64,000 nt of DNA from Marinimicrobium sp050113635 (GTDB taxonomy: Bacteria; Pseudomonadota; Gammaproteobacteria; Pseudomonadales; Cellvibrionaceae). Made by a program: the position numbers and the translations under genes. Of this stretch, positions 28,241-36,086 are shown piece after piece. The notes beneath the pieces are model-generated. The model saw only the letters and a program-made list of their open reading frames with translations. It was not told the DNA's origin and did no database searches. The stretch spans positions 143,758 through 207,757 of the forward strand of contig NZ_JBNJLT010000007.1 in assembly GCF_050113635.1 (NCBI RefSeq), in the 5' to 3' direction. Every line of letters begins with the position of its first letter. The stretch's first letter is position 1.

Positions 28241-28663
28241 ATGTTTGAACTGCATTCGCGTCTGGCGGAAGATTCTGTGGTGGTGGGCCGGTTTCCACTG
28301 TCGTTGCTGCTACTGAGTAAAGACGCCAATTACCCCTGGTGCATCCTGGTACCTCAGCGAGAGGATGTGTTTGAAATTCACCATTTGGGGGAAGAGGATC
28401 AGCGGCAGTTGATGACGGAGTCCTGTTGCCTGGCCGAGATGATGGCCAGCGTGTTTGATGCTCATAAAATGAATGTGGCGGCGCTCGGCAATAGGGTAAA
28501 ACAATTGCACCTGCATCATATCGCGCGCTTTGAGCATGATCCCGCCTGGCCAAAGCCTGTGTGGGATGTGGTGCCTGTCGTGGACTATACGCCCGAGCAG
28601 CTCGAAGACCGTTTGGCGCACATTCGGTCAGCGTTGGTAGGGGAGGAGTTCGAGTCTCTTTAG
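28241..28663 (+). CDS. HIT-family nucleotide hydrolase
   Basis: 140-residue histidine-triad protein; relatives hydrolyse dinucleoside polyphosphates or adenylated substrates. The triad segment reads QLHLHHIARFEHDPAWP, so the third canonical His position is Ile, as in many proteobacterial members of this subgroup. WCILVPQREDVFEIHHL and KMNVAALGN are also conserved. ATG 28241 (MFELHSRL) is chosen; the frame is open upstream to 28169 without family similarity. A terminator follows. Confidence 0.88.
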   Translation: MFELHSRLAEDSVVVGRFPLSLLLLSKDANYPWCILVPQREDVFEIHHLGEEDQRQLMTESCCLAEMMASVFDAHKMNVAALGNRVKQLHLHHIARFEHDPAWPKPVWDVVPVVDYTPEQLEDRLAHIRSALVGEEFESL

Positions 28664-28706
28664 TCTGTTAGTCGTCAGCTTGGCGCGTCTTGCGATTGAT
28701 CGAAAG

Positions 28707-28735
28707 GGTCGGGGCTGCCATGGGTAGCCCCGACC
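28707..28735. terminator. Hairpin between convergent HIT and HU genes
   Basis: GGTCGGGGCT (28707-28716) pairs perfectly with 28726-28735 around a nine-base loop. The T-run is weak (GCTTTGG), but the convergent placement fits a shared terminator. Confidence 0.7.
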
Positions 28736-28751
28736 GCTTTGGCAATAACGG

Positions 28752-29159
28752 TTATACCGCCATTTCCTTAAGCTTCTTCAGGGGGCGCACCTTAATGGCG
28801 GTGGAGGCCGGTTTGGCCTTGAAGACGGTCTCTTCGCCCGTGAAGGGGTTGATGCCCTTGCGTGCTTTGGTGGCGGGCTTTTTGACGGTGGTGATTTTCA
28901 GCAGGCCGGGCAGAACAAATTCGCCACAGGCACGCTTCTTGACGTGACCTTCAATGATGTCGGACAGTTCGTCCAGGACCGACTGCACCTGCTTTTTACT
29001 CAGTTCGGTATTCTCGGCAATCTGGTTGAGGATCTGAGTCTTATTGTAACGCTCGGAAACGGCCTTAACCTTACGCGTGTTGGGCTGTTTGGCCGCAACT
29101 TTCTTGGCGGTGGTTTTTTTGGCAGTTGCCTTTTTGGCGGTAGCTTTGCGAGCAGCCAT
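28752..29159 (-). CDS. HU-family DNA-binding protein with Lys/Ala-rich N-terminal tail
   Basis: 135-residue nucleoid-associated protein. Residues 1 to about 34 are a basic low-complexity tail of AKK/TAKK repeats, resembling histone H1-like tails. From about 38 (YNKTQILNQIAENTELSKKQVQSVL) the HU/IHF fold begins; its beta-arm region contains GINPFTGEETVFKAKPASTAIKVRP. Ordinary HU is about 90 residues, so the tail is an addition. AAAGGA precedes the ATG. A -35/-10 pair is visible upstream. Confidence 0.92.
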   Translation of the reverse strand: MAARKATAKKATAKKTTAKKVAAKQPNTRKVKAVSERYNKTQILNQIAENTELSKKQVQSVLDELSDIIEGHVKKRACGEFVLPGLLKITTVKKPATKARKGINPFTGEETVFKAKPASTAIKVRPLKKLKEMAV

Positions 29160-29256
29160 AGTGTGATCCTTTATTGAATGTCAAAACAGTGAAAAACCGC
29201 AGGGTAACCCCCCCGCAAACGAAAAGTAAAGGCCACACTCGGTGCGGCTGGCACTA

Positions 29257-29285
29257 TATATAAAGGATAAAACGCGACTCAGCAA
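29257..29285 (-). promoter_or_regulatory. Candidate sigma-70 promoter of the HU-like gene
   Basis: On the minus strand TTGCTG (29285-29280) and TATATA (29262-29257) are separated by 17 bp. The predicted transcript would have a leader of about 90 nt. Confidence 0.55.
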
Positions 29286-29599
29286 CCAAAACGTGGTTAT
29301 TTCGCCGGGGAAACGGGTAATACGCATCAGTGGGGCGTTTTCTTCCACATAATATCGGGGGCAAAGGGTCTGGAGCGGTGCTGCTCAAGGCGATCAAGCC
29401 CCTCTGGGCGCTGTTCATTACTCTGGCAAACGACTCCTGGAAAAGATGCCCTGACAGTGCCGAAAGGGATTGGCTGGATGCTTATCATATAAGAAATTGG
29501 TTGCGCTAATAAAAAAAAGAGGTTATAAATGACTATAAGTCGGCGTGAACTGCTCCGGCCTCGGCAATGACCATACAGACTTATAAAGATAATAGTGTA
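29286..29599. other. Intergenic region upstream of the GH95 gene
   Basis: About 310 bp between the HU promoter and the GH95 start. It contains a candidate promoter at 29501-29529 and is A/T-rich near 29490-29530. I see no convincing gene; the leftward frame at 29327-29635 has no family resemblance. Confidence 0.6.
29501..29529 (+). promoter_or_regulatory. Candidate sigma-70 promoter of the GH95/TonB-receptor locus
   Basis: TTGCGC (29501-29506) and TATAAA (29524-29529) lie 17 bp apart, across an A-rich spacer. No regulator-binding palindrome was identified. Confidence 0.5.
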
Positions 29600-32053
29600 A
29601 TGAAGACAGGCTTGTTCAAGCACATCGCGCACCAATGGTGTGGCCGGGCGTTATGCGGACTGGCCGTGGCATTGATGTGTTTACCGCTCAGCGCTTTAAG
29701 CTCCCCTGATGATGCACATGCTTCTGCTGTTATCTGGTTTGACCACCCCGCCGAACGGGGGGAGGAAGAAGTGTTGCCTGTGGGCAATGGGGCATTAGGT
29801 GCTGCCGTGCAAGGCGGGGTGCAGCAAGAGGTTCTGCAGTTCAACGAAAAGACCTTGTGGACCGGAGGCCCTCAGGCTGGGGAAACCTACGATTACGGTA
29901 TCCCGTCGGAGTCCTATGTAAGCAAGCTGCAAGAGGTGCAAAAACGCCTGCGCGCCGAAGGGTCTATGGCACCGGAGGCCGTTGCCGACCTATTGGGCAG
30001 ACAGGCACACCACTACGGTTTCTACCAAAGCTTCGGCGATGTAACACTCGAGTACCCCGGGCTTTCCGGGGAGGTAACGGCGTACCGTCGAGCGTTAAAT
30101 CTTGAGCTGGGTGAAGCCAGCGTTAGTTTTCGGCACGAGGGTGTGAACTACCAGCGTACTTACTTTGCCAGTTATCCCGATCAGGTGATTGTCATGCGAT
30201 TGGCCGCTGATCAGCGTGGCAAGATCAATGTGAATGTCGGATTTTCAATGCCGGATAATCGTTCTGTGGCGCTTCGCTGGGGCGAGCAGAGCCTCCAGGT
30301 CAGTGGGACGCTGGATGACAATGGGCTGGCCTACGCTGCACTGCTCGGAGTTCAGGTAAAGGGAGGCAATGCCCAAGCGGATGAGGAAACCGGGAAATGG
30401 CACATTCGTAACGCCGACGAGGTGGTGCTCCGTTTGAGCGCGGCCACTGATTATAAGATGCAGTACCCGCACTATCGGGGCGATGACCCCACGCCCGAAG
30501 TTAATGCTGTACTCCAGGCCGCTAACTTGCATGAGTATACACAGCTGCAGGCTCGTCATCGTGAGGATTATCAGGCGCTGTTTAATCGCGTAGCCCTCTA
30601 TCTTGGCCAGGCGTCATCAGAGAAAACCACCCCAGCGCTGTTGGCGGGCTATTCCGAGAGCAACTCTGCCGCCGAAGACCGGCAGCTGGAAGCCTTGTAC
30701 TTTCAATTTGGTCGCTATCTTTTGATCAGCTCTTCTCGTAGCGGCTCCTTGCCGGCCAACTTACAGGGCGTGTGGAATCACTCAAAAACGCCGCCATGGA
30801 ATGCCGATTATCATGTGAATATCAATTTGCAGATGAATTACTGGCCGGCGGAAGTCACCAACTTGAGCGAAACCGCTGATCCACTGTTTGATTTTGTGGA
30901 CGCACTGGTTGAGCCAGGCCGTCGTTCTGCCAAACAGTTTTTCGGGGCAGACGGCTGGACGCTGTTTTTGAATACTAATATTTGGGGTTTTGCTGGCGTT
31001 ATCGATTGGCCCACCGCCTTCTGGCAGCCTGAAGCCGGTGCCTGGTTGGCGCAACATTATTACGAGCACTACCTGTTCAGTGGTGACAAGCGGTTTCTCA
31101 AAGAGCGGGCATATCCGGTCATGCGAGCAGCAGCAGCTGTGTGGCTGAAAGCGCTGGTGCGTGATGCGGCAAATGAGCAATGGATAGTGTCTCCCAGTTA
31201 CTCGCCGGAGCACGGTGATTTTACCGAAGGCGCGGCGATGTCCCAGCAGTTGGTGTGGGACCTGCTGAACAATACTCGACAAGCCGCGGAAGAGGTGGGG
31301 GATGAGGCGTTTGCTCGACAAGTGCAAGCCAAACTGATCGCATTGGATCCGGGCTTGCGGATTGGCCGGTGGGGCCAGTTACAAGAGTGGCGGCAGGACT
31401 TGGACGAAGCGGATAATCATCATCGCCATGTGTCACACCTGTTTGCGCTTCATCCCGGTCGACAAATAACGGCTGATGAGCCAGAGCTTCTGGCCGCTGC
31501 GCGCACGACGTTGAACGCCAGAGGCGATGGTGGCACTGGGTGGGCTCAGGCCTGGAAAGTTAATTTATGGGCGCGACTCAAGGAGGGCAACCGGGCTCAC
31601 AAGCTGTTAGCGGATCAACTGCGCGACAGTACGCTACCAAACCTATGGGATACGCACCCGCCGTTTCAAATCGACGGCAATTTCGGCGCAACAGCCGGTA
31701 TTGCCGAAATGCTGTTGCAAAGTCATGGCGATGCCATCCACGTATTACCGGCGCTCCCCGATGCCTGGCCAAAAGGTTCGGTAAAAGGGCTGCGCGCCAG
31801 GGGCGGTGTGACTGTGAGTCTGGACTGGCAAGATGGTAAGCCAACAAATTTAATGATAAAAGCGTTGAACTCGAGAGAGATTAGTCTTCGCTCAATCTGT
31901 TCATCAGACGAAGTATCCGTTGTGGATATAGGTAAAAAACAAAAAGTTTCTGTGTCAGGCGATTCGAGCAACATAAGTCGATGGGAAACCATAGCCGGAC
32001 ACAGTTATCGGGTGGCATTTGGAAAATGCAATCCGTCACGTGAAACGATCTGA
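29600..32053 (+). CDS. GH95 family glycoside hydrolase (alpha-L-fucosidase or alpha-L-galactosidase)
   Basis: Secreted inverting glycosidase of about 817 residues. ATG 29600 gives a plausible signal peptide (MKTGLFKHIAHQ, hydrophobic core, cleavage near SALSS); ATG 29567 would add 11 residues. The N-terminal beta-domain starts IWFDHPAERGEEEVLPVGNG, a GH95 hallmark. QFNEKTLWTGGP follows. The (alpha/alpha)6 barrel has NLQMNYWPAEVTNL near residue 410, containing the catalytic-site asparagines of the family, and later HVSHLFALHPGRQI and FQIDGNFGATAGIAEMLLQS. Family members release alpha-1,2-fucose or galactose, for example from xyloglucan side chains. The TonB receptor downstream suggests coupled uptake. 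The exact substrate is inference. Confidence 0.9.
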   Translation: MKTGLFKHIAHQWCGRALCGLAVALMCLPLSALSSPDDAHASAVIWFDHPAERGEEEVLPVGNGALGAAVQGGVQQEVLQFNEKTLWTGGPQAGETYDYGIPSESYVSKLQEVQKRLRAEGSMAPEAVADLLGRQAHHYGFYQSFGDVTLEYPGLSGEVTAYRRALNLELGEASVSFRHEGVNYQRTYFASYPDQVIVMRLAADQRGKINVNVGFSMPDNRSVALRWGEQSLQVSGTLDDNGLAYAALLGVQVKGGNAQADEETGKWHIRNADEVVLRLSAATDYKMQYPHYRGDDPTPEVNAVLQAANLHEYTQLQARHREDYQALFNRVALYLGQASSEKTTPALLAGYSESNSAAEDRQLEALYFQFGRYLLISSSRSGSLPANLQGVWNHSKTPPWNADYHVNINLQMNYWPAEVTNLSETADPLFDFVDALVEPGRRSAKQFFGADGWTLFLNTNIWGFAGVIDWPTAFWQPEAGAWLAQHYYEHYLFSGDKRFLKERAYPVMRAAAAVWLKALVRDAANEQWIVSPSYSPEHGDFTEGAAMSQQLVWDLLNNTRQAAEEVGDEAFARQVQAKLIALDPGLRIGRWGQLQEWRQDLDEADNHHRHVSHLFALHPGRQITADEPELLAAARTTLNARGDGGTGWAQAWKVNLWARLKEGNRAHKLLADQLRDSTLPNLWDTHPPFQIDGNFGATAGIAEMLLQSHGDAIHVLPALPDAWPKGSVKGLRARGGVTVSLDWQDGKPTNLMIKALNSREISLRSICSSDEVSVVDIGKKQKVSVSGDSSNISRWETIAGHSYRVAFGKCNPSRETI

Positions 32054-32173
32054 ATAGACAGTGGTTTCACGAAATAGGGTCGAGAGGTAGTTTCTCTAGA
32101 CCGATACCGCCAGGAGATAGGTTCATTAACCCTAAATGTTAACATTCACTGGGGAAAGTGGAGACTTAAGCAC

Positions 32174-35100
32174 ATGATAATAACCCAACAAACACGACCT
32201 ACTATGACTACTAAGACAAACGAAATATTTAAACGCAAGGCTCTCGCCAAGTCCATTCGATGGGCCTCTCATGCCATAGTGTTTGGCGCATTAGGCTGGC
32301 AGAGCGCTGCCATAGCTCAAGATAGCGAGGCGCAGCCATCTGCTATGGCACTGGAAGAAATTGTGGTGTCTGGTCAGCGTGAGAGTATTCAATCGGCGCA
32401 ACTGATTAAGCAAAATGCCGAGCAAATTGTAGACTCAATTGTTGCTGATGATATTGGAAAACTTCCTGATCGTTCGGTGACCGAAACGCTGCAACGTGTA
32501 CCCGGCGTTACGATTGAGCGGTTTATGGACATCGGCGATCCCGAGCATTTCTCTGCCGAGGGGAGCGGTGTCGCTGTACGGGGTATGAAACACGTTCGAA
32601 GCGAGCTGAATGGCCGTGACACATTCTCTGCCAGCGGCGGACGAAGTTTGAGCTTTGAAGATGTTCCCGCCGAGTTGATGGCGGGAGTTGATGTTTACAA
32701 AAACCCCTCTGCCGACATGATTGAAGGGGGCATTGGCGGTACAGTTGACTTGCGAACTCGCATGCCCCTTGACAGTGACGGCCAGGTGCTATCTGGTTCT
32801 GTCAGCGTAAACTATGGTGACTTTATTGAGGAGGCTGACCCTTCAGCTTCTATCCTCTACAGCAATAGCTGGGATACTGATGCCGGTGAATTTGGGCTTT
32901 TGTTGAATTACGCTTACTCTGAAATCTCCACCCGCACGGACGGCATTTTTCTTCGGCCTTTCTTTGCTCGTACAGATATTCTCGAAGACCAAACTGCCTG
33001 GGTTCCTCGTGGTGCAGACTGGCGTCGAATGGATTTCAATCGAGAGCGTGAAGGCAGTTACGCGGCGTTTCAGTGGCGCCCTAATAGTGATCAAGAATTT
33101 TACTTTACAGTATTCCGCAGCGAATACGACATGCAGTGGGACGAAGATGCGATCTTTGTGGACAATGATCCCTGGTCTATTCAGCTGTCGGATGATTCAC
33201 AGTTCGATGCCAACGGCGTTTTCCAGAGCGGCACTTTAACCAATGCGGAACCTCCCGAGGGCGCGCCTCAAGCACCCGGTATTCCATTTGGTGCGGACAT
33301 TCGTGTGTCAGCCCGTAACTCAGTAACCACGGATTACGCGGCTGGCTGGAAGTGGATGCCGAGCAGTGCTTGGGAATTCAGCACAGAATTCCAATACACT
33401 GACTCAAAAACTGACACACTCGATAGTACCGTTGCCACAGGGATCAGCTTGGAAACATTGACAATCAATGCGGCGGCAGAACCTCCGGAAATCACCACGG
33501 ATGAAGATTATTTGGCTGATCCCAGTAACTATTACTGGGCGTTTGCCATGCCGCATATCGAAGATAGCAAAGCGGAGCAGTTTGCGTGGCGAGCTGATGC
33601 AGAGTTTTTTATCGATGACTCCATCATCAAATCCATTAAAGGCGGTGTGCGCCTTACTAACCGGGAAGCCGATAACATCAATACCGGCTATGATTGGCAG
33701 GCGATCTTTGCTTCTTGGATGACCACGGATTGGGGCGGCGGCCTGAATATCAACGATCTGGGGATGCCTCATATTAATGACAGCTCGAAGATGTCTTTAA
33801 ACACGTTTGATGACTTCTTCCGTGGCGATGCCAACCTGACAGGCGTAGTATGGGCACCGAATAAGGAAATTGCAGAAGGATATCCGGACAGCTATGTGGA
33901 CTTGTATGGAGACGCTGCCGAGTATGCTGACTCATTGGGTCACCCCTACTCGGAAGTCAATGGAGCTTACCAACTCCGAAACCCGGCTGATCCGGAGTGG
34001 CGCAATCTGCAGTCTGAAGACACTTACGCGGTGTACGGTGTAGTGCGTTTTGGCTTTGATGATCTGCCGATGCCGATTGACGGTAATGTCGGGGTGCGTT
34101 ATGTAGACACCAGCTCGCAATCAGATGGCTTCCTGGTTTACCCTTCGCTGGCTCCGTATGGTAATGGTCAAATGGAACCCATTAGTGTCAATAATGATTA
34201 CGATAATGTGTTGCCCAGTTTGAACCTGCGCATGAAAATAACGGATGAGCTGGTTGCCCGCTTCGCTCTCTCCAAAGCCATGTCGCGGCCCAGCTTTTCT
34301 GAAATGCAGGCATATCAGATTTTGGACGCCACAATGGATGAGGAAAGTCAAAGTGTTAATTTGACTTCTGGTTCCTGGAACAACCCCAACCTTAAGCCGA
34401 TGGAGTCGGATCAGGCAGACCTGTCGTTGGAATACTATTTTGATGACGCAGGTGGCATGGCGCACTTGAATCTGTTCTACAAGGACGTTGAGGGCATCAT
34501 TCGCAACCAAACGGTGGCAGAGCAGTATCCCGACCTGAATGGCGATATGCAAACCTATACGGTAACGCGCCCGGTGAATGCAGGCAGTGCGAAAATCAAA
34601 GGCTTTGAATTGGGTTACAGCCAGTTTTTCGACTTTTTGCCAGCGCCGTTTGATGGCCTTGGCATGCAAGCAAACTACACCTACATTGACAGCAGCACCG
34701 ATATTCCTAATAGCATTGACCCAGAAACAGGTGCTTTGATTGCCCCTACCGATACGGATGGTACGGTGTTTGCGCAAAATCTCCCGTATGAAGGATTGTC
34801 CGAGCACGCGTACAATCTGGTAGGCATGTATGAAAAAGATAAACTGTCTATTCGCTTGGCTTGGAGCTGGAGAGATGAGTACCTGATGTCAGTGGGTGCC
34901 AATGGATTTAATGGCGATAACGGTGGAGTCAATAGCAGTGCTGGAGATGCCGGTGACGCAATCTATTGGAAATTACCGGTTTACAGTGATGCAAGCGGTC
35001 AGCTCGATGGGTCCATTTTCTACGATATCAATGACAATTTGTCTATCGGTTTGGAAATGAATAATCTCACCAACGAGCAGACGCGCACCATCATGCAACA

Positions 35101-35185
35101 GAAAGAGGGCGGTGCAGGTCGTCATTACTCTTCTTACTTTGTTAATGACACTCGCTATGCGTTGACGCTTAGAGCTACGTTCTAA
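32174..35185 (+). CDS. TonB-dependent receptor (carbohydrate-type, TonB-Xanth-Caul-like)
   Basis: Outer-membrane active transporter of about 1003 residues. An N-terminal signal peptide ends near QSAAIAQ. A TonB-box-like segment (EEIVVSGQR) and plug domain follow (about 70-190: DDIGKLPDRSVTETLQRVPGVTIER, VAVRGMKHVRSELNGRDTF). A 22-strand barrel ends in TRYALTLRATF with the terminal aromatic residue. The pattern resembles the TonB-Xanth-Caul class common in polysaccharide-degrading gammaproteobacteria and Caulobacter. GGAG ten bases before ATG 32174 supports that start over 32204. It lies 120 bp after the GH95 gene and is followed by a strong terminator, so the two form a likely operon for a fucosylated oligosaccharide. 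Confidence 0.93.
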   Translation: MIITQQTRPTMTTKTNEIFKRKALAKSIRWASHAIVFGALGWQSAAIAQDSEAQPSAMALEEIVVSGQRESIQSAQLIKQNAEQIVDSIVADDIGKLPDRSVTETLQRVPGVTIERFMDIGDPEHFSAEGSGVAVRGMKHVRSELNGRDTFSASGGRSLSFEDVPAELMAGVDVYKNPSADMIEGGIGGTVDLRTRMPLDSDGQVLSGSVSVNYGDFIEEADPSASILYSNSWDTDAGEFGLLLNYAYSEISTRTDGIFLRPFFARTDILEDQTAWVPRGADWRRMDFNREREGSYAAFQWRPNSDQEFYFTVFRSEYDMQWDEDAIFVDNDPWSIQLSDDSQFDANGVFQSGTLTNAEPPEGAPQAPGIPFGADIRVSARNSVTTDYAAGWKWMPSSAWEFSTEFQYTDSKTDTLDSTVATGISLETLTINAAAEPPEITTDEDYLADPSNYYWAFAMPHIEDSKAEQFAWRADAEFFIDDSIIKSIKGGVRLTNREADNINTGYDWQAIFASWMTTDWGGGLNINDLGMPHINDSSKMSLNTFDDFFRGDANLTGVVWAPNKEIAEGYPDSYVDLYGDAAEYADSLGHPYSEVNGAYQLRNPADPEWRNLQSEDTYAVYGVVRFGFDDLPMPIDGNVGVRYVDTSSQSDGFLVYPSLAPYGNGQMEPISVNNDYDNVLPSLNLRMKITDELVARFALSKAMSRPSFSEMQAYQILDATMDEESQSVNLTSGSWNNPNLKPMESDQADLSLEYYFDDAGGMAHLNLFYKDVEGIIRNQTVAEQYPDLNGDMQTYTVTRPVNAGSAKIKGFELGYSQFFDFLPAPFDGLGMQANYTYIDSSTDIPNSIDPETGALIAPTDTDGTVFAQNLPYEGLSEHAYNLVGMYEKDKLSIRLAWSWRDEYLMSVGANGFNGDNGGVNSSAGDAGDAIYWKLPVYSDASGQLDGSIFYDINDNLSIGLEMNNLTNEQTRTIMQQKEGGAGRHYSSYFVNDTRYALTLRATF

Positions 35186-35217
35186 ATTTTCAACTGTTTT
35201 CTGAAGCTTGACTTAAT

Positions 35218-35243
35218 GCCGGCACTTTGTGCCGGCTTTTTTT
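35218..35243 (+). terminator. Intrinsic terminator after the TonB receptor
   Basis: GCCGGCAC (35218-35225) pairs with GTGCCGGC (35229-35236) around TTT, followed by seven T (35237-35243). Confidence 0.95.
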
Positions 35244-35259
35244 GTGGGAGTTTTTAGGT

Positions 35260-36072
35260 TCAGGCAAATGTCGCCCAAATCGGGCAGTGATCAGAAGGCC
35301 GTTCCATGCCTCGAATGTCGTAGTCCACTCCCGCGTCTTTGCAGTGTTCAAGGAGGTGTTGATTGGCCAGAATCAGGTCAATACGCAATCCGCGTTTTGG
35401 ATCGGCATCAAAACCTTTGCTGCGGTAGTCAAACCAGCTGAAGGTGCGCTCATCGTCCGGTTGATGATGACGAAAGGTGTCTTTCAGGCCCAGGTCTAAA
35501 ATGCCTTGCAGCCACTCGCGCTCCTCCGGCAGGAAACTGCACTTCCCCTCACGCAGCCAACGCTTTCGGTTTTGTTCCCCAATGCCGATATCGAGGTCGG
35601 TGTGGGAGACATTCATATCGCCCATTACCAGTACTTGTTCTTCGGCCTTGCACTCACTGTCGAGAAACTGGTGCAGATCTTCGTAGAATTTTTTCTTGTT
35701 TGGAAACTTGGTCGGGTGTTCGCGGTTCTCTCCCTGCGGGAAATAGCCATTCAATACCGTAATCTCTCCCCCGAGTGGGGACTCAAAGACACCACCAATA
35801 AACCGCCGCTGTGACTCTTCAAGATCTCCTGGAAACCCTTTGATCACTTTTTGGAAAGGGTGGAGTGACAGCAAAGCCACGCCATAGTGCGTTTTTTGAC
35901 CGTAAAATTCGACGTGATACCCCAGGGCGCGAATGTCGTCTACAGGAAATTGATCGTCCGTTACTTTGGTTTCCTGTAGCCCGATAAAGTCCGGTTGGTA
36001 TTTCTCCACGACTGCTTCAAGTTGATGCAGGCGGGTGCGAATACTGTTAACGTTGAATGATACGGCTTTCAT
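35260..36072 (-). CDS. xthA: Exodeoxyribonuclease III
   Basis: AP endonuclease and 3'-5' exonuclease of base-excision repair. The 270 residues match the family. MKAVSFNVNSIRTRL and the metal-binding GLQETKV, VLNGYFPQGENR, VMGDMNVSHTDLDIG and the C-terminal DLILANQHL and SDHCPIWATF (catalytic Asp-His) are all present. It lies 14 bases after prc, so the two are probably cotranscribed. Confidence 0.97.
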   Translation of the reverse strand: MKAVSFNVNSIRTRLHQLEAVVEKYQPDFIGLQETKVTDDQFPVDDIRALGYHVEFYGQKTHYGVALLSLHPFQKVIKGFPGDLEESQRRFIGGVFESPLGGEITVLNGYFPQGENREHPTKFPNKKKFYEDLHQFLDSECKAEEQVLVMGDMNVSHTDLDIGIGEQNRKRWLREGKCSFLPEEREWLQGILDLGLKDTFRHHQPDDERTFSWFDYRSKGFDADPKRGLRIDLILANQHLLEHCKDAGVDYDIRGMERPSDHCPIWATFA

Positions 36073-36086
36073 GATGCTTGTTACTC

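Noticed and set aside
28241..28663. HIT protein as a pseudogene because the third histidine is missing
   Set aside because: The HxHHI pattern occurs in many intact proteobacterial members, and the frame is otherwise complete.
29327..29635. Leftward 102-codon frame upstream of GH95
   Set aside because: There is no family similarity, and it spans the likely GH95 promoter and signal peptide.
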